Shown here piece after piece: positions 1 through 8,182 of a stretch of DNA of 64,000 nt (position 1 is its first letter; each line of letters starts with the position of its first letter). The DNA comes from Acidobacteria bacterium UBA2990. GTDB taxonomy: Bacteria; Acidobacteriota; Vicinamibacteria; Vicinamibacterales; UBA8438. Both the position numbers and the translations under genes were made by a program. Location: positions 239,340 to 303,339 of the forward strand of contig DEAE01000024.1 of the NCBI GenBank assembly GCA_002347025.1. Direction: 5' to 3'. The notes below the pieces were generated by a model that was given only the letters and a program-made list of their open reading frames with translations, was not told the DNA's origin and searched no databases.

Positions 1-492
1 TTGGATGGTGGTTTTGGAACTTGGGTGCAGGAGGGTCGACCGGTGAGTCGTGATGTGGTGACCCCAAAGAGTTGCTTTTGGGAGCCTCGACATGTTGCAT
101 CGAGGCTAGCGACTTGGAGAGACCTTCTTGAATGCTTGGGATCCCACGAATTCGCGGTGCTTGATACCCGGAGTGACGGTGAATATTGCGGTACAAACGT
201 CAGAGCGAAGCGGGGTGGAGCGGTACCTGGTGCCGTGCATATTGAGTGGACCCAGAATCTAGGAGAAGACGGAACGTTTAAGCCAGCGTCTGAATTGCGG
301 GAATTGTATGAATCGGCAGGTATTACACCAGACAAGCAAGTAGTTTCTTACTGTCAGGGTGGCTATCGTGCTGCTCATAGCTACCTGGCATTGCGGCTGC
401 TCGGCTATCCTAAGGTTCAAAATTACATTGGTTCATGGAAGGAATGGGGGGATCGAGAAGATCTTCCCATCGAAAAACCTAGCCCATCTTAA
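1..492 (+). CDS. Thiosulfate/3-mercaptopyruvate sulfurtransferase (rhodanese), 5' end missing
   Basis: C-terminal part of a two-domain rhodanese that moves sulfane sulfur from thiosulfate or 3-mercaptopyruvate to a thiol or cyanide. The first residues (GGFGTWVQEGRPV) are typical of the end of an N-terminal rhodanese domain. A complete second domain follows, with DTRSDGEY near residue 55, PGAVHIEW near 76 and the active-site loop CQGGYRA, whose catalytic cysteine is about residue 118 in the fragment. The TTG at base 1 is only the window edge, so the true start lies upstream. The gene ends 262 bases before the next start and shows no operon link. Confidence 0.9.
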   Translation: MDGGFGTWVQEGRPVSRDVVTPKSCFWEPRHVASRLATWRDLLECLGSHEFAVLDTRSDGEYCGTNVRAKRGGAVPGAVHIEWTQNLGEDGTFKPASELRELYESAGITPDKQVVSYCQGGYRAAHSYLALRLLGYPKVQNYIGSWKEWGDREDLPIEKPSPS

Positions 493-754
493 GCTTAAGA
501 AAACAGAAACTGATCTTCGTGTTCACCGTTAGCTCAGCCGTTTCATGAGAGGTTGCCCCGTAGTTAGGAGCGAAGAAAGCTAGGAATGGATACTGTTACA
601 GATTAGGTTCACATGAATCGTGCTCGCTACATAACCGAACTGACTGAATACCTCGATTCAGATTTTTTCTGGTAAGAGGCTCATTTGAGGCTCGACGGGT
701 GGAAAGCTGCCTGACCAGTAGTTCCCATTCTGTCGAGTGCAGGGGGAAAGCTCC

Positions 755-1729
755 ATGAGCATCGATCTGAAGCTCGCCAACTTTGTTGTCACCGGCGGGC
801 GGGGCTTTTTGGGAGGACACGTTTGTGAGGCTCTTGCGGAGGCAGGCGTCTCTGAAAACCACGTGCATCCTACCGGGAAGTCCGAATTTGATCTGTGTGA
901 CAAGAATCAGGTCGAAGCGCTTTACCTGAAACTTAAGCCAGATGTTGTCATTCATCTTGCCGCTGTGGTCGGAGGTATCGGCGCTAACCAAGAGAACCCA
1001 GGACGCTACTTGTATGAGAATCTTGTTATGGCGACCGAACTTATCGAAGCCGGCCGAAGGTATGGGAAACTGAAAAAATTTGTTGGCATTGGAACTATTT
1101 GCTCCTACCCAAAATTTACGCCGATTCCCTTCCAGGAAGACGATCTTTGGAATGGGTACCCGGAAGAGACCAACGCTCCCTATGGGCTTGCCAAGAAAAT
1201 GATGCTCGAGCAGCTACAGGCTTATCGTAGGCAGTACGGGTTCCCAGGAATATTTTTACTCCCGGTTAACCTCTATGGACCAGGCGACAATTTTAATCCG
1301 CACTCGAGTCATGTTATTCCAGCACTTATTCGCAAGTTTGATATAGCTATAGACACGAGACAGGAAGAGGTTGTTTTGTGGGGAGATGGCTCTCCGACAC
1401 GCGAGTTTATGCATGTCAGAGATGCCGCTCGGGCGGTTGTGTTGGCAACCGAGCGCTATGGTACCGGTGAGCCGGTGAATATTGGCGTTGGGATGGAGAT
1501 TTCTATCGCTGAACTTGCAGCGAAATTAGCTGCGATCATGGGATATGACGGGCGTGTCGTCTGGGATTCTACGAAACCCAATGGGCAGCCTCGTAGGATG
1601 CTTGACGTGACGCGGGCCCGCAGGGAGTTCGGGTTCTCAGCTGAGATTGGGTTTGAGACAGGACTCCGAGAGACGGTTATGTGGTGGCGAAACAATAAAG
1701 GTCGATTTCCGGTTCTGCAGGGAGATTGA
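755..1729 (+). CDS. fcl: GDP-L-fucose synthase (GDP-4-keto-6-deoxymannose epimerase/reductase)
   Basis: Makes GDP-L-fucose from GDP-4-keto-6-deoxy-D-mannose with NADPH, for surface polysaccharides. It is an extended short-chain dehydrogenase of 324 aa, the usual length. The nucleotide-binding motif TGGRGFLGG lies at residues 13-21, the catalytic Ser is in GTICSYP, and YGLAKKM gives the Tyr-xxx-Lys pair. A late PTREFMHV segment also fits the family. I chose ATG 755 over an in-frame GTG at 737 because an AGGGGGAAAG ribosome site sits just before it. GDP-mannose dehydratase is not in the window. The next bases (1732 on) read like the start of a zinc-motif methyltransferase but are soon broken. 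Confidence 0.9.
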   Translation: MSIDLKLANFVVTGGRGFLGGHVCEALAEAGVSENHVHPTGKSEFDLCDKNQVEALYLKLKPDVVIHLAAVVGGIGANQENPGRYLYENLVMATELIEAGRRYGKLKKFVGIGTICSYPKFTPIPFQEDDLWNGYPEETNAPYGLAKKMMLEQLQAYRRQYGFPGIFLLPVNLYGPGDNFNPHSSHVIPALIRKFDIAIDTRQEEVVLWGDGSPTREFMHVRDAARAVVLATERYGTGEPVNIGVGMEISIAELAAKLAAIMGYDGRVVWDSTKPNGQPRRMLDVTRARREFGFSAEIGFETGLRETVMWWRNNKGRFPVLQGD

Positions 1730-1824
1730 CAATGAGGACCGTCGCTTGCTGCGACTATTGTGGGGGTAGGCGAATTTCCTTGGGGGTATCTCGACCAGCA
1801 GTGTTGCTCTTCCTCGAGATCGGG

Positions 1825-2721
1825 TCAGTTCAAACCTGCCATGCGTCGACGCAGCGTTTTTACGTGAGTCCAGATTTCTTTGCGTTCTTCATGGCTGTCA
1901 TCTTCGCCTTCCTCGTTGCGGGTTGAGAATTGCAGGAAGGTTTCTAAATCGCGAAGAGCCGAAGGATAATCATTGATGTGATATGAAAGTAACCCTCGGT
2001 CTCTTAGCTCATTAAGCGATGAGGGATCCACAGCTAGCAGCAAATCGGTTACGGCTCGACTCTGTGGGAATGCTCGCATCCCGATGTAGACCCGTTTGAG
2101 GTTTCCAAGCATGCGGGTCAGAATTTGCTGTTTTGTAGCTGGTGCCAATAGCTTGGAATCGAAGTCCATAGTGCCACCGGCGTGTCGGCGAAGTAGTGCC
2201 CGACAGTCGGCTTCTGATAAAACGCTTCCTCCATCAAACGGGTCAACAAAGACCGCGTTGGTAGGGTCGTGCTCCTGTCCAAACGGGAAACGAAGTAGAA
2301 AATGCCCTGGGAAATTGACCCCATCGACTCGGATGCCGGCTCTTCGTGCCACCTCAATATAGACCACCGCTAAAGTGAGCGGGATTCCCGTACGGCGATC
2401 TAGCACTTGGTTTAGGAAACTATTTCTGGGATCGTCGTAGTTCTCCGTATTACCTGAGAAACCCTGTTCCTGAAAGAGGTACTTGTTGATGGCGTCTATT
2501 GGACCATTGGGCATGTTTGGTTTGTCTGAAAGAGTGAATTTGTCCGCCAGAGCTGAGCCCATGCTTTCGAGTTTAGCGAGGTAATGGTTCGAGTCTAACC
2601 AGGGATAGCCAAGGCGGGCAATAAGTAGAGCTGGTGCTGCAAGATCAGGGACTGGGCTGGCAACCGACTTACCGAATTGCCGAACTAGTTCGACGGGCAA
2701 TATGCGTTGGGGGGCGATCAT
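1825..2721 (-). CDS. SirB1-family transglutaminase-like/TPR protein
   Basis: Cytoplasmic 298-aa protein of the SirB1 (YchA) family, a transglutaminase-like fold usually followed by a TPR-like helical segment. The core shows DRRTGIPLTLAVVYIEVARRAG and then GVNFPGHFLLR, the family signature containing the histidine. The C-terminal 90 residues are helical and end in a charged tail. The biochemical role of the family is unsettled. ATG 2721 is preferred to the upstream in-frame codon at 2775 because AAGGAAG lies just before it. It ends the run of minus-strand genes that starts with fadN. Confidence 0.8.
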   Translation of the reverse strand: MIAPQRILPVELVRQFGKSVASPVPDLAAPALLIARLGYPWLDSNHYLAKLESMGSALADKFTLSDKPNMPNGPIDAINKYLFQEQGFSGNTENYDDPRNSFLNQVLDRRTGIPLTLAVVYIEVARRAGIRVDGVNFPGHFLLRFPFGQEHDPTNAVFVDPFDGGSVLSEADCRALLRRHAGGTMDFDSKLLAPATKQQILTRMLGNLKRVYIGMRAFPQSRAVTDLLLAVDPSSLNELRDRGLLSYHINDYPSALRDLETFLQFSTRNEEGEDDSHEERKEIWTHVKTLRRRMAGLN

Positions 2722-2761
2722 AAGCACTTCCTTGTCACACAGAATGCAGTTTACGTCGAGA

Positions 2762-3454
2762 CTAGGGGGTTTCACAGACGTGATGAAGCGTTTCCAAGGT
2801 CACGTCGGCAATGGTTTGGACGACCAGATTGGCGCTGGCAAGTTCGCTGGGTGGATAGGTCTGGGCTATGCCTATGCAGCGGAGTCCGGCACTAATCGCG
2901 GATTCGATGCCCCACTTGGAATCTTCAACAGCGACAAAACAGCCATCGTGATCGTGTCCGCTCTTCTTGGCGAAGGCGCGCAGCAGGTCCACAGCTTTGA
3001 GGTAAGGGTCTGGGAAAGGTTTGGAACGAGGTGTGTCACCTGATGCTATAACGGCTCGAAAGTGATGACGAAGGTTGGCGCTGTCCAATAAAGTCTCGAT
3101 TTCGTGAGATTGAGCACCAGACGCGATGGCAATTGGAAACTTAGTAGCGGTTCTAAGGATACATTCGGCTGCTCCCGGGAATAGTCTACCTCCCTTGTTG
3201 AGAAGCTCGTTGAGGTGTTTGTGTTTCAGTTGGATTAATTTGGCCAACCTCTCGTCGGACATCTCCAGGCCTAGGTCAGTAGTCAAATTTCGAAAAACCG
3301 CCACGTCATCAAAACCAAGATATCTTTCGTAGTAGTCGGTAGTAGCAAGGGTGATACCCTCCGTTTTTAGTACATCTTGGAATGCCCGAAGATGTAAGGG
3401 TTCGCTGTCCGAGAGGACGCCGTCGAAGTCGAAGATAACGCCAGACAGTGCCAC
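2762..3454 (-). CDS. HAD-superfamily hydrolase, beta-phosphoglucomutase-like
   Basis: A 230-aa phosphatase or phosphomutase with a C1 cap. Motif I is FDFDGVLSDSE (Asp9 nucleophile and Asp11), motif II is in IASGAQSHE, motif III is the Lys in SKPFPDPYLKA, and motif IV is VEDSKWGIESA. All catalytic residues are present. The substrate cannot be read from sequence; beta-phosphoglucomutase, phosphoglycolate phosphatase or a sugar-phosphatase are all possible. It lies 5 bases downstream of the DUF1684 lipoprotein gene and 40 bases upstream of the SirB1-like gene, so co-transcription is likely. Confidence 0.85.
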   Translation of the reverse strand: MALSGVIFDFDGVLSDSEPLHLRAFQDVLKTEGITLATTDYYERYLGFDDVAVFRNLTTDLGLEMSDERLAKLIQLKHKHLNELLNKGGRLFPGAAECILRTATKFPIAIASGAQSHEIETLLDSANLRHHFRAVIASGDTPRSKPFPDPYLKAVDLLRAFAKKSGHDHDGCFVAVEDSKWGIESAISAGLRCIGIAQTYPPSELASANLVVQTIADVTLETLHHVCETP

Positions 3455-3459
3455 AGAAA

Positions 3460-4161
3460 TTACTGTTGATTTGGAAGGGCGTTGGGTCTGGTCGTTTGGG
3501 TTGCTTCTTCGGATGGGGGCGGTGGTATCACGCCGGCTCCGAATCCGGTATAGCCAGGCGCCAAGCGCTCTCCGGCTGGGACTGATTCTTCTAGCCAGTT
3601 CTCACGTGGTGGATATGGACAGTCGTAGCCCTCGTTGTAGTAACAGTAAGGGTTGTAAGCTCGATTGAAATCGAGGTCATAGAGACCGCTGGCTGTTCGT
3701 GGTAAATCGAGATAACGCCCCCCGGCGTAGGTTTCAGTCTCGTTGGTTGGGTCTTTAAACATTATGAACAGCGAGTCGATTGAGCGAACCGGCGTTTCGG
3801 CTAGAGCGGAAAGCCGCATTGGTTTGCCCCTGAGAGCGAACTCAAGCACCCCCACTCGCTGCATTGGTCTGATGACACCGGTCGAAGTTGGAATGTTGAA
3901 TATTGGTTGTTCCGGTGAGACCTCTAGGGCAGCTGGTGTCCGGTAGGATGAGTCTGGGGCATAGTAGTGAAGTGGCAATAATGTGCCACGCCGATCTAGG
4001 AGGATCGGTGTGTCTGGAGCCTCTCGAAAGAATTGGTCCTTCAACTGGCGGTCTTCCAAAAGAGCTTCGTTCCAACCGGATTCGTCGGGCGGTGGAGCGG
4101 TGCAGCCTACAAGGGTTGCCACGATAAGACCGCTGATTAAGGTATGTCCTGTTCCCGTCAT
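3460..4161 (-). CDS. DUF1684-family lipoprotein
   Basis: A 233-aa exported lipoprotein. The N terminus has a hydrophobic stretch ending in the lipobox LVGC, followed by a Pro-rich mature start. The body carries the DUF1684 hallmarks: FKDPTNETETYAGGRYL and the aromatic segment DFNRAYNPYC with CPYPP shortly after. The family has no settled function. I prefer ATG 4161; the frame also opens at a TTG at 4179, but the GGAG there fits better as the ribosome site of the ATG. It follows fadE by 59 bases on the same strand, so it may be the tail of the fad operon. Confidence 0.8.
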   Translation of the reverse strand: MTGTGHTLISGLIVATLVGCTAPPPDESGWNEALLEDRQLKDQFFREAPDTPILLDRRGTLLPLHYYAPDSSYRTPAALEVSPEQPIFNIPTSTGVIRPMQRVGVLEFALRGKPMRLSALAETPVRSIDSLFIMFKDPTNETETYAGGRYLDLPRTASGLYDLDFNRAYNPYCYYNEGYDCPYPPRENWLEESVPAGERLAPGYTGFGAGVIPPPPSEEATQTTRPNALPNQQ

Positions 4162-4220
4162 TGGTAGGATTTGCTCCAAGGTTGCTGTTCTTACTTATTA
4201 CCAAGCTTGCGGTTGAGCCA

Positions 4221-6002
4221 TTACCTAAAGATATATCCTCCCCTTTCGACCGTCGTTTCTGCAAGTCGCCGACGCTTTTCTACAGTATTTATTGGGCTAA
4301 ATCTCAGTAATCGTCTCAATGCGGCGAGCTGAAGTCGAAGGCTGTCGCCGTCTGACATCGATGCAAGCGCGGTACGAGCATTAGCTTCGATTCGTCCAGC
4401 AGCATCGTTCACAAAGACACATGTAGCGTCAATTTGTAGTAGCTGATTCTGTGGGGCATCGATGGCAGCTTGGTCAGCCCGTAGCACAGCGCTTTCCGCA
4501 CCAAAGGTGTCAATTAGAATGTCGGCGACACAAGAGAGTAATTCCTGTTGTTCACCTAATTTGTCGCCGTAGTGCATCATTGAAAGACCAAGTACTAGAA
4601 TACTCGTTTTCTTGAATGCCAAGACTGTGCTCCGCTGCTCAGCTAGTGGTACCTCTGAAGCTTCTACGAGTGTAGGCGGGTCTGTAACTTCATCCTCTAG
4701 CCGCTTAGCGGCGGAGATGAGCGGTAGAGTACCCTTCAGCGCCCGACGAACTAAGGTCGTTGCAATTAGGAGTCGATTGATCTCGTTAGTGCCTTCAAAG
4801 ATCCGGTTGACTCGTGAGTCCCGGTACTGTCGCTCAGCTGGATAGTCCTTAACAAACCCGTTGCCACCGTGAATCTGCACGTTTTCATCTAGCACGTAGT
4901 GCAGCATCTCGCTACCTGCGACCTTGAGGATCGAGCACTCGATAGATAGTTCTTCTAGGATGTTACGAAGCGGTCCGGCATCGGCTATTTCGTTACCCTT
5001 GAGAGATGCATCCAATAGACCCGTCGTTCGGTAGATCATGCTCTCGACGACGTAGGCTCGGACTGTCATCTCGCCGAGTTTATGTTTAATCGCTCCGAAG
5101 GTAGCTATTGGTTGGCCAAACTGTTGACGTTCCGCGGCATATTTTGTGGCTTCTCCTATTGCGGCTGTGGCGTTACCAGAAGCTGCAACTGCCAACTTGA
5201 ATCGGCCATAGTTTAGGGTGTTGAAGGCAACTTTGTGACCCTTCGAGATGTGATGGAGTACGTTGTCGGATGGTACTCGGACGTCTTGGAGAATAATGGG
5301 AGTAGTGGATGAGCCATGCAGCCCCATCTTGTGTTCCTCGCGGCCAATGGTCAATCCTGGTGAATTTCGCTCAACAAGGAAAGCGGTGAACTGTTCACCG
5401 TCAACTTGGGCGAATACGATATAGAGGTCGGCAAATCCTCCATTGGTGATCCACATTTTTTCCCCGGTTAGGACGAAGCTTCCGTCAGGCTCGCGAGTCG
5501 CTCGAGTTTTAGCCCCGAGTGCGTCTGAGCCTGAGCTGGATTCACTGAGGCAGTAGGCTCCGATCCATTCACCGCTAACTAGCCTGCCCAGGTATTTGTC
5601 TTTTTGGGTATCACTGCCGAAGCAGTGTAGCGGGAGAATTGCTAGTCCGGTGTGCGCTCCGAATGTGGATCCGAATGATCCGCTTTGTCCGAACCTGCTG
5701 CCGACCAAAACAGTTGACGCTTTGTCGAGACCTACACCTCCATATTGCTCAGGCACGTCCGTTCCAAGTAGTCCTAACTCCCCGGCCCGATTCACCAGAA
5801 CTCTGGCAAGCTTCCAGTCTTTGGTCTCGAGCTGACCATGGCTTGGTAAAATTTCATTACGAACAAATTCATCAGCTGTTTGGTCGATTAACTTGTGTTC
5901 GTCAGACAAGCGCTCAGGGGTGAAGACAGAGCCGGAAGTAGTGTCTTCGAAAAGCCACATTCCGCCGCCTGTGTTTGGAGCAGTGGTAGTAGTCTTGGTC
6001 AT
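4221..6002 (-). CDS. fadE: Acyl-CoA dehydrogenase (FadE/VLCAD type)
   Basis: FAD enzyme for the first step of beta-oxidation, oxidising acyl-CoA to trans-2-enoyl-CoA. At 593 aa it is close to the size of Bacillus subtilis FadE (about 594 aa) and longer than short-chain enzymes because of an extra C-terminal helical domain like that of VLCAD. Seen: YGGVGLD, the flavin/substrate segment AYCLSESSSGSDA near residue 150, MWITNGG, QIHGGNGFVKDYPAERQYRDSRVNRIFEGTNEI-type signatures with the catalytic-loop Glu in EGTNE. The start ATG is preceded on the same strand by fadA with a 21-base gap. It is part of a fadN-hydrolase-fadA-fadE operon. Confidence 0.9.
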   Translation of the reverse strand: MTKTTTTAPNTGGGMWLFEDTTSGSVFTPERLSDEHKLIDQTADEFVRNEILPSHGQLETKDWKLARVLVNRAGELGLLGTDVPEQYGGVGLDKASTVLVGSRFGQSGSFGSTFGAHTGLAILPLHCFGSDTQKDKYLGRLVSGEWIGAYCLSESSSGSDALGAKTRATREPDGSFVLTGEKMWITNGGFADLYIVFAQVDGEQFTAFLVERNSPGLTIGREEHKMGLHGSSTTPIILQDVRVPSDNVLHHISKGHKVAFNTLNYGRFKLAVAASGNATAAIGEATKYAAERQQFGQPIATFGAIKHKLGEMTVRAYVVESMIYRTTGLLDASLKGNEIADAGPLRNILEELSIECSILKVAGSEMLHYVLDENVQIHGGNGFVKDYPAERQYRDSRVNRIFEGTNEINRLLIATTLVRRALKGTLPLISAAKRLEDEVTDPPTLVEASEVPLAEQRSTVLAFKKTSILVLGLSMMHYGDKLGEQQELLSCVADILIDTFGAESAVLRADQAAIDAPQNQLLQIDATCVFVNDAAGRIEANARTALASMSDGDSLRLQLAALRRLLRFSPINTVEKRRRLAETTVERGGYIFR

Positions 6003-6023
6003 GGTTAATCAACTAACAAAGAA

Positions 6024-7208
6024 TCAAGAAAGTTGTTCAAATATCGCGGCGGCACCCATACCCCCTCCGACACACATGCTGACTAGTCCGTAGCGTCCTT
6101 GACGCCGTTTGAGTTCATGAAGCAGGGAGGTAGTTAGTTTGGCACCCGTGCAACCCAGCGGATGGCCAAGTGCTATAGCTCCACCGTTTACGTTGAGCCT
6201 GTCTGGATCGATTGGTAATTTTTGCATACAGGCCAAGATTTGCGCCGAGAAGGCTTCGTTTAGTTCGATTAGATCCATGTCCTGCAGTGTGAGTCCGGCG
6301 TGAGCCAGAGCCTTGTGGATGGCCGGTACCGGACCTAGACCGAACCGTTCCGGCTCAATCCCAGCCGTCGCATAGGTCACGAATCGTGCAAGTGGGGTAA
6401 GACCTGCGCGCTCCGCCTTGGTTCGAGAAGTGATTACAACCGCAGAAGCGCCGTCGCTCATTTGTGATGAGTTGCCAGCGGTCACTGTGCCGTTGACCTG
6501 AAATGCTGCTTGTAATTTTCCTAGTGCCTCGAGCGAGGTATCCTTGCGTGGACCCTCGTCGGTGTCGAATGTGACGATGTGGGTTGTTGGTTTGGAACTT
6601 CCGGTTGCTGGTTCGATGGTCTTAACCAAAAGGGGTACGATTTCGTCCTTGAATCTCCCCTGTTCTATGGCAGCGACAGCTCGCTGGTGACTGCGTAGCG
6701 CGAATACGTCCTGTTCTTCGCGGGATAGTTTGGCATCTCGAGCGTGTTTCTCAGCGACTAGTCCTGTTGAGAGATAAGCATCGGGATAAGCGTCCATCAG
6801 GGCAGGGTTTGGCGAAAGTTTGTGACCTCCAAGAGGGATGAGACTCATTGATTCGGTACCCCCGGCGATGATGGTCTCTGCCGAACCGACCATGATTCGT
6901 TCTGCCCCGAAGGCGATTGACTGGAGTCCTGATGAGCAGAAGCGATTGATTGTGATTGCTGAAGCACTAACAGGGACTCCGGCTCGTAGACTGGCAATTC
7001 GCGCAATATTCATTCCCTGTTCACTTTCAGGCATGGCGCAGCCTAGGATCACGTCGTCGATTTCTATTGGTTCAATGTTCTTCACTCGGGATAGAGCTTC
7101 GGTGATAACTGTGGCTGCCATTTCATCAGGTCTAGTCGAGCAGAGAATCCCTTCAGGAGCCTTGCCGATAGCGGTGCGAACCGCGGAAACTATCACTGCT
7201 TCGTTCAT
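6024..7208 (-). CDS. fadA: Acetyl-CoA acyltransferase (3-ketoacyl-CoA thiolase)
   Basis: Thiolase of 394 aa that cleaves 3-ketoacyl-CoA with CoA in the last step of beta-oxidation. The nucleophile is Cys91 in NRFCSSGLQS; the other catalytic residues are His349 in GGAIALGHPLG and Cys379 in SMCVGGGMG. The length and motifs are those of degradative thiolase I; a biosynthetic acetoacetyl-CoA thiolase is less likely given the neighbours. Its ATG overlaps the stop of the upstream alpha/beta hydrolase gene by four bases (ATGA), so the two are translationally coupled, and fadE follows after 21 bases. Confidence 0.92.
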   Translation of the reverse strand: MNEAVIVSAVRTAIGKAPEGILCSTRPDEMAATVITEALSRVKNIEPIEIDDVILGCAMPESEQGMNIARIASLRAGVPVSASAITINRFCSSGLQSIAFGAERIMVGSAETIIAGGTESMSLIPLGGHKLSPNPALMDAYPDAYLSTGLVAEKHARDAKLSREEQDVFALRSHQRAVAAIEQGRFKDEIVPLLVKTIEPATGSSKPTTHIVTFDTDEGPRKDTSLEALGKLQAAFQVNGTVTAGNSSQMSDGASAVVITSRTKAERAGLTPLARFVTYATAGIEPERFGLGPVPAIHKALAHAGLTLQDMDLIELNEAFSAQILACMQKLPIDPDRLNVNGGAIALGHPLGCTGAKLTTSLLHELKRRQGRYGLVSMCVGGGMGAAAIFEQLS

Positions 7209-7855
7209 GCTTGGTCTCCCGATTGGGCAGAAAGCTTGAAGATGTTTTGAATAGCTGAATCAATTTCGGCAACTCGTCCCTCGAAAAGGTGGTTGGCGGC
7301 GTTGATTATTGTTAGTGTCTTTGGAGCGTTAATTCGTCGATAAAATATCTGCAGCTCACTCAAGGGGATGATCTCGTCCTGTTCACCGTGGATGAGGTGT
7401 GTTGGTTTGGTATTATTCAGCACTTCGTCAAGATCATAGCGTCCGAACGGTGGTGCAATACCCAATAGTGTCTTGACTCGTGGATCAGAAACTCCACATG
7501 TTAAAGCTTGCCAGGCACCGAAGGAGAAGCCGGCGGTCCAGAGGTCTTTGCCTGGATAGGTGGTGGCTGCATAGTCGATAGCAGACAAAAAGTCCTCCCG
7601 CTCTCCCTTGCCGTGGTCCCATTGTCCCTGGCTTTTACCGACTCCACGAAAATTGAAACGTAACACCGAGAAGCCCAATTTTAAGAATGTTTTAGCGGCT
7701 CTGTAGATCACCTTGTTATGCATGGTTCCACCATATTGCGGGTGTGGATGTCCCAACACAACAACAGTGCTGGGCTCATGGTTAGGATGCTCAAACAATG
7801 CTTCGAGCGTTCCAGCTGGTCCAGAGAGCTGACAATCAAACGGTTTGGATGACAT
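7205..7855 (-). CDS. Alpha/beta hydrolase (dienelactone hydrolase/YpfH-like)
   Basis: A 216-aa soluble hydrolase. It has HPHPQYGGTMHNKV near the N terminus, the nucleophile elbow GFSFGAW (Ser), the acid in HGEQDEIIP and the histidine in NAANHLFEGR. These features match the small cytosolic alpha/beta hydrolases annotated as OsmC- or acyl-CoA-associated esterases. The position inside the beta-oxidation operon, overlapping fadA by 4 bases, suggests action on an acyl ester or thioester; this is inference. About 330 bases separate it from fadN upstream. Confidence 0.8.
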   Translation of the reverse strand: MSSKPFDCQLSGPAGTLEALFEHPNHEPSTVVVLGHPHPQYGGTMHNKVIYRAAKTFLKLGFSVLRFNFRGVGKSQGQWDHGKGEREDFLSAIDYAATTYPGKDLWTAGFSFGAWQALTCGVSDPRVKTLLGIAPPFGRYDLDEVLNNTKPTHLIHGEQDEIIPLSELQIFYRRINAPKTLTIINAANHLFEGRVAEIDSAIQNIFKLSAQSGDQA

Positions 7856-8182
7856 TAGTTCAGTGGGTAGTCGAAGTTTGCTTCAAAGTGGGTCTGCTGC
7901 GGTTTAGCTGCTGAAACTGGATGTGACTTGACCATGGCCTGTGTCACTATGGGTTCTGTAGGGTCTGTATATCCTTCTGGTTATGTTTCGTGGTCAAAAT
8001 AGCTGGTGTTTTAGGTATTCTGATGCTCGATTCCTGCGGCTTATCGGTTACAGGGTTAGCTTTGGGAATGGCCCTTGTTGAGCTTGAGTCAATTGCAATT
8101 CGTCCAAGATTTGGGTTCTACTCCAAGACCACCGAGAATTAGGAGATGTGATGATATCTAGGTTCAACCCGAAAGATCTTGC
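7856..8182. other. Intergenic stretch inside the fad region
   Basis: A 327-base gap between the stop of fadN and the hydrolase gene. I see no ORF with a ribosome site, no clear hairpin followed by a T-run and no repeat. It may hold a second promoter for hydrolase-fadA-fadE. Confidence 0.4.
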
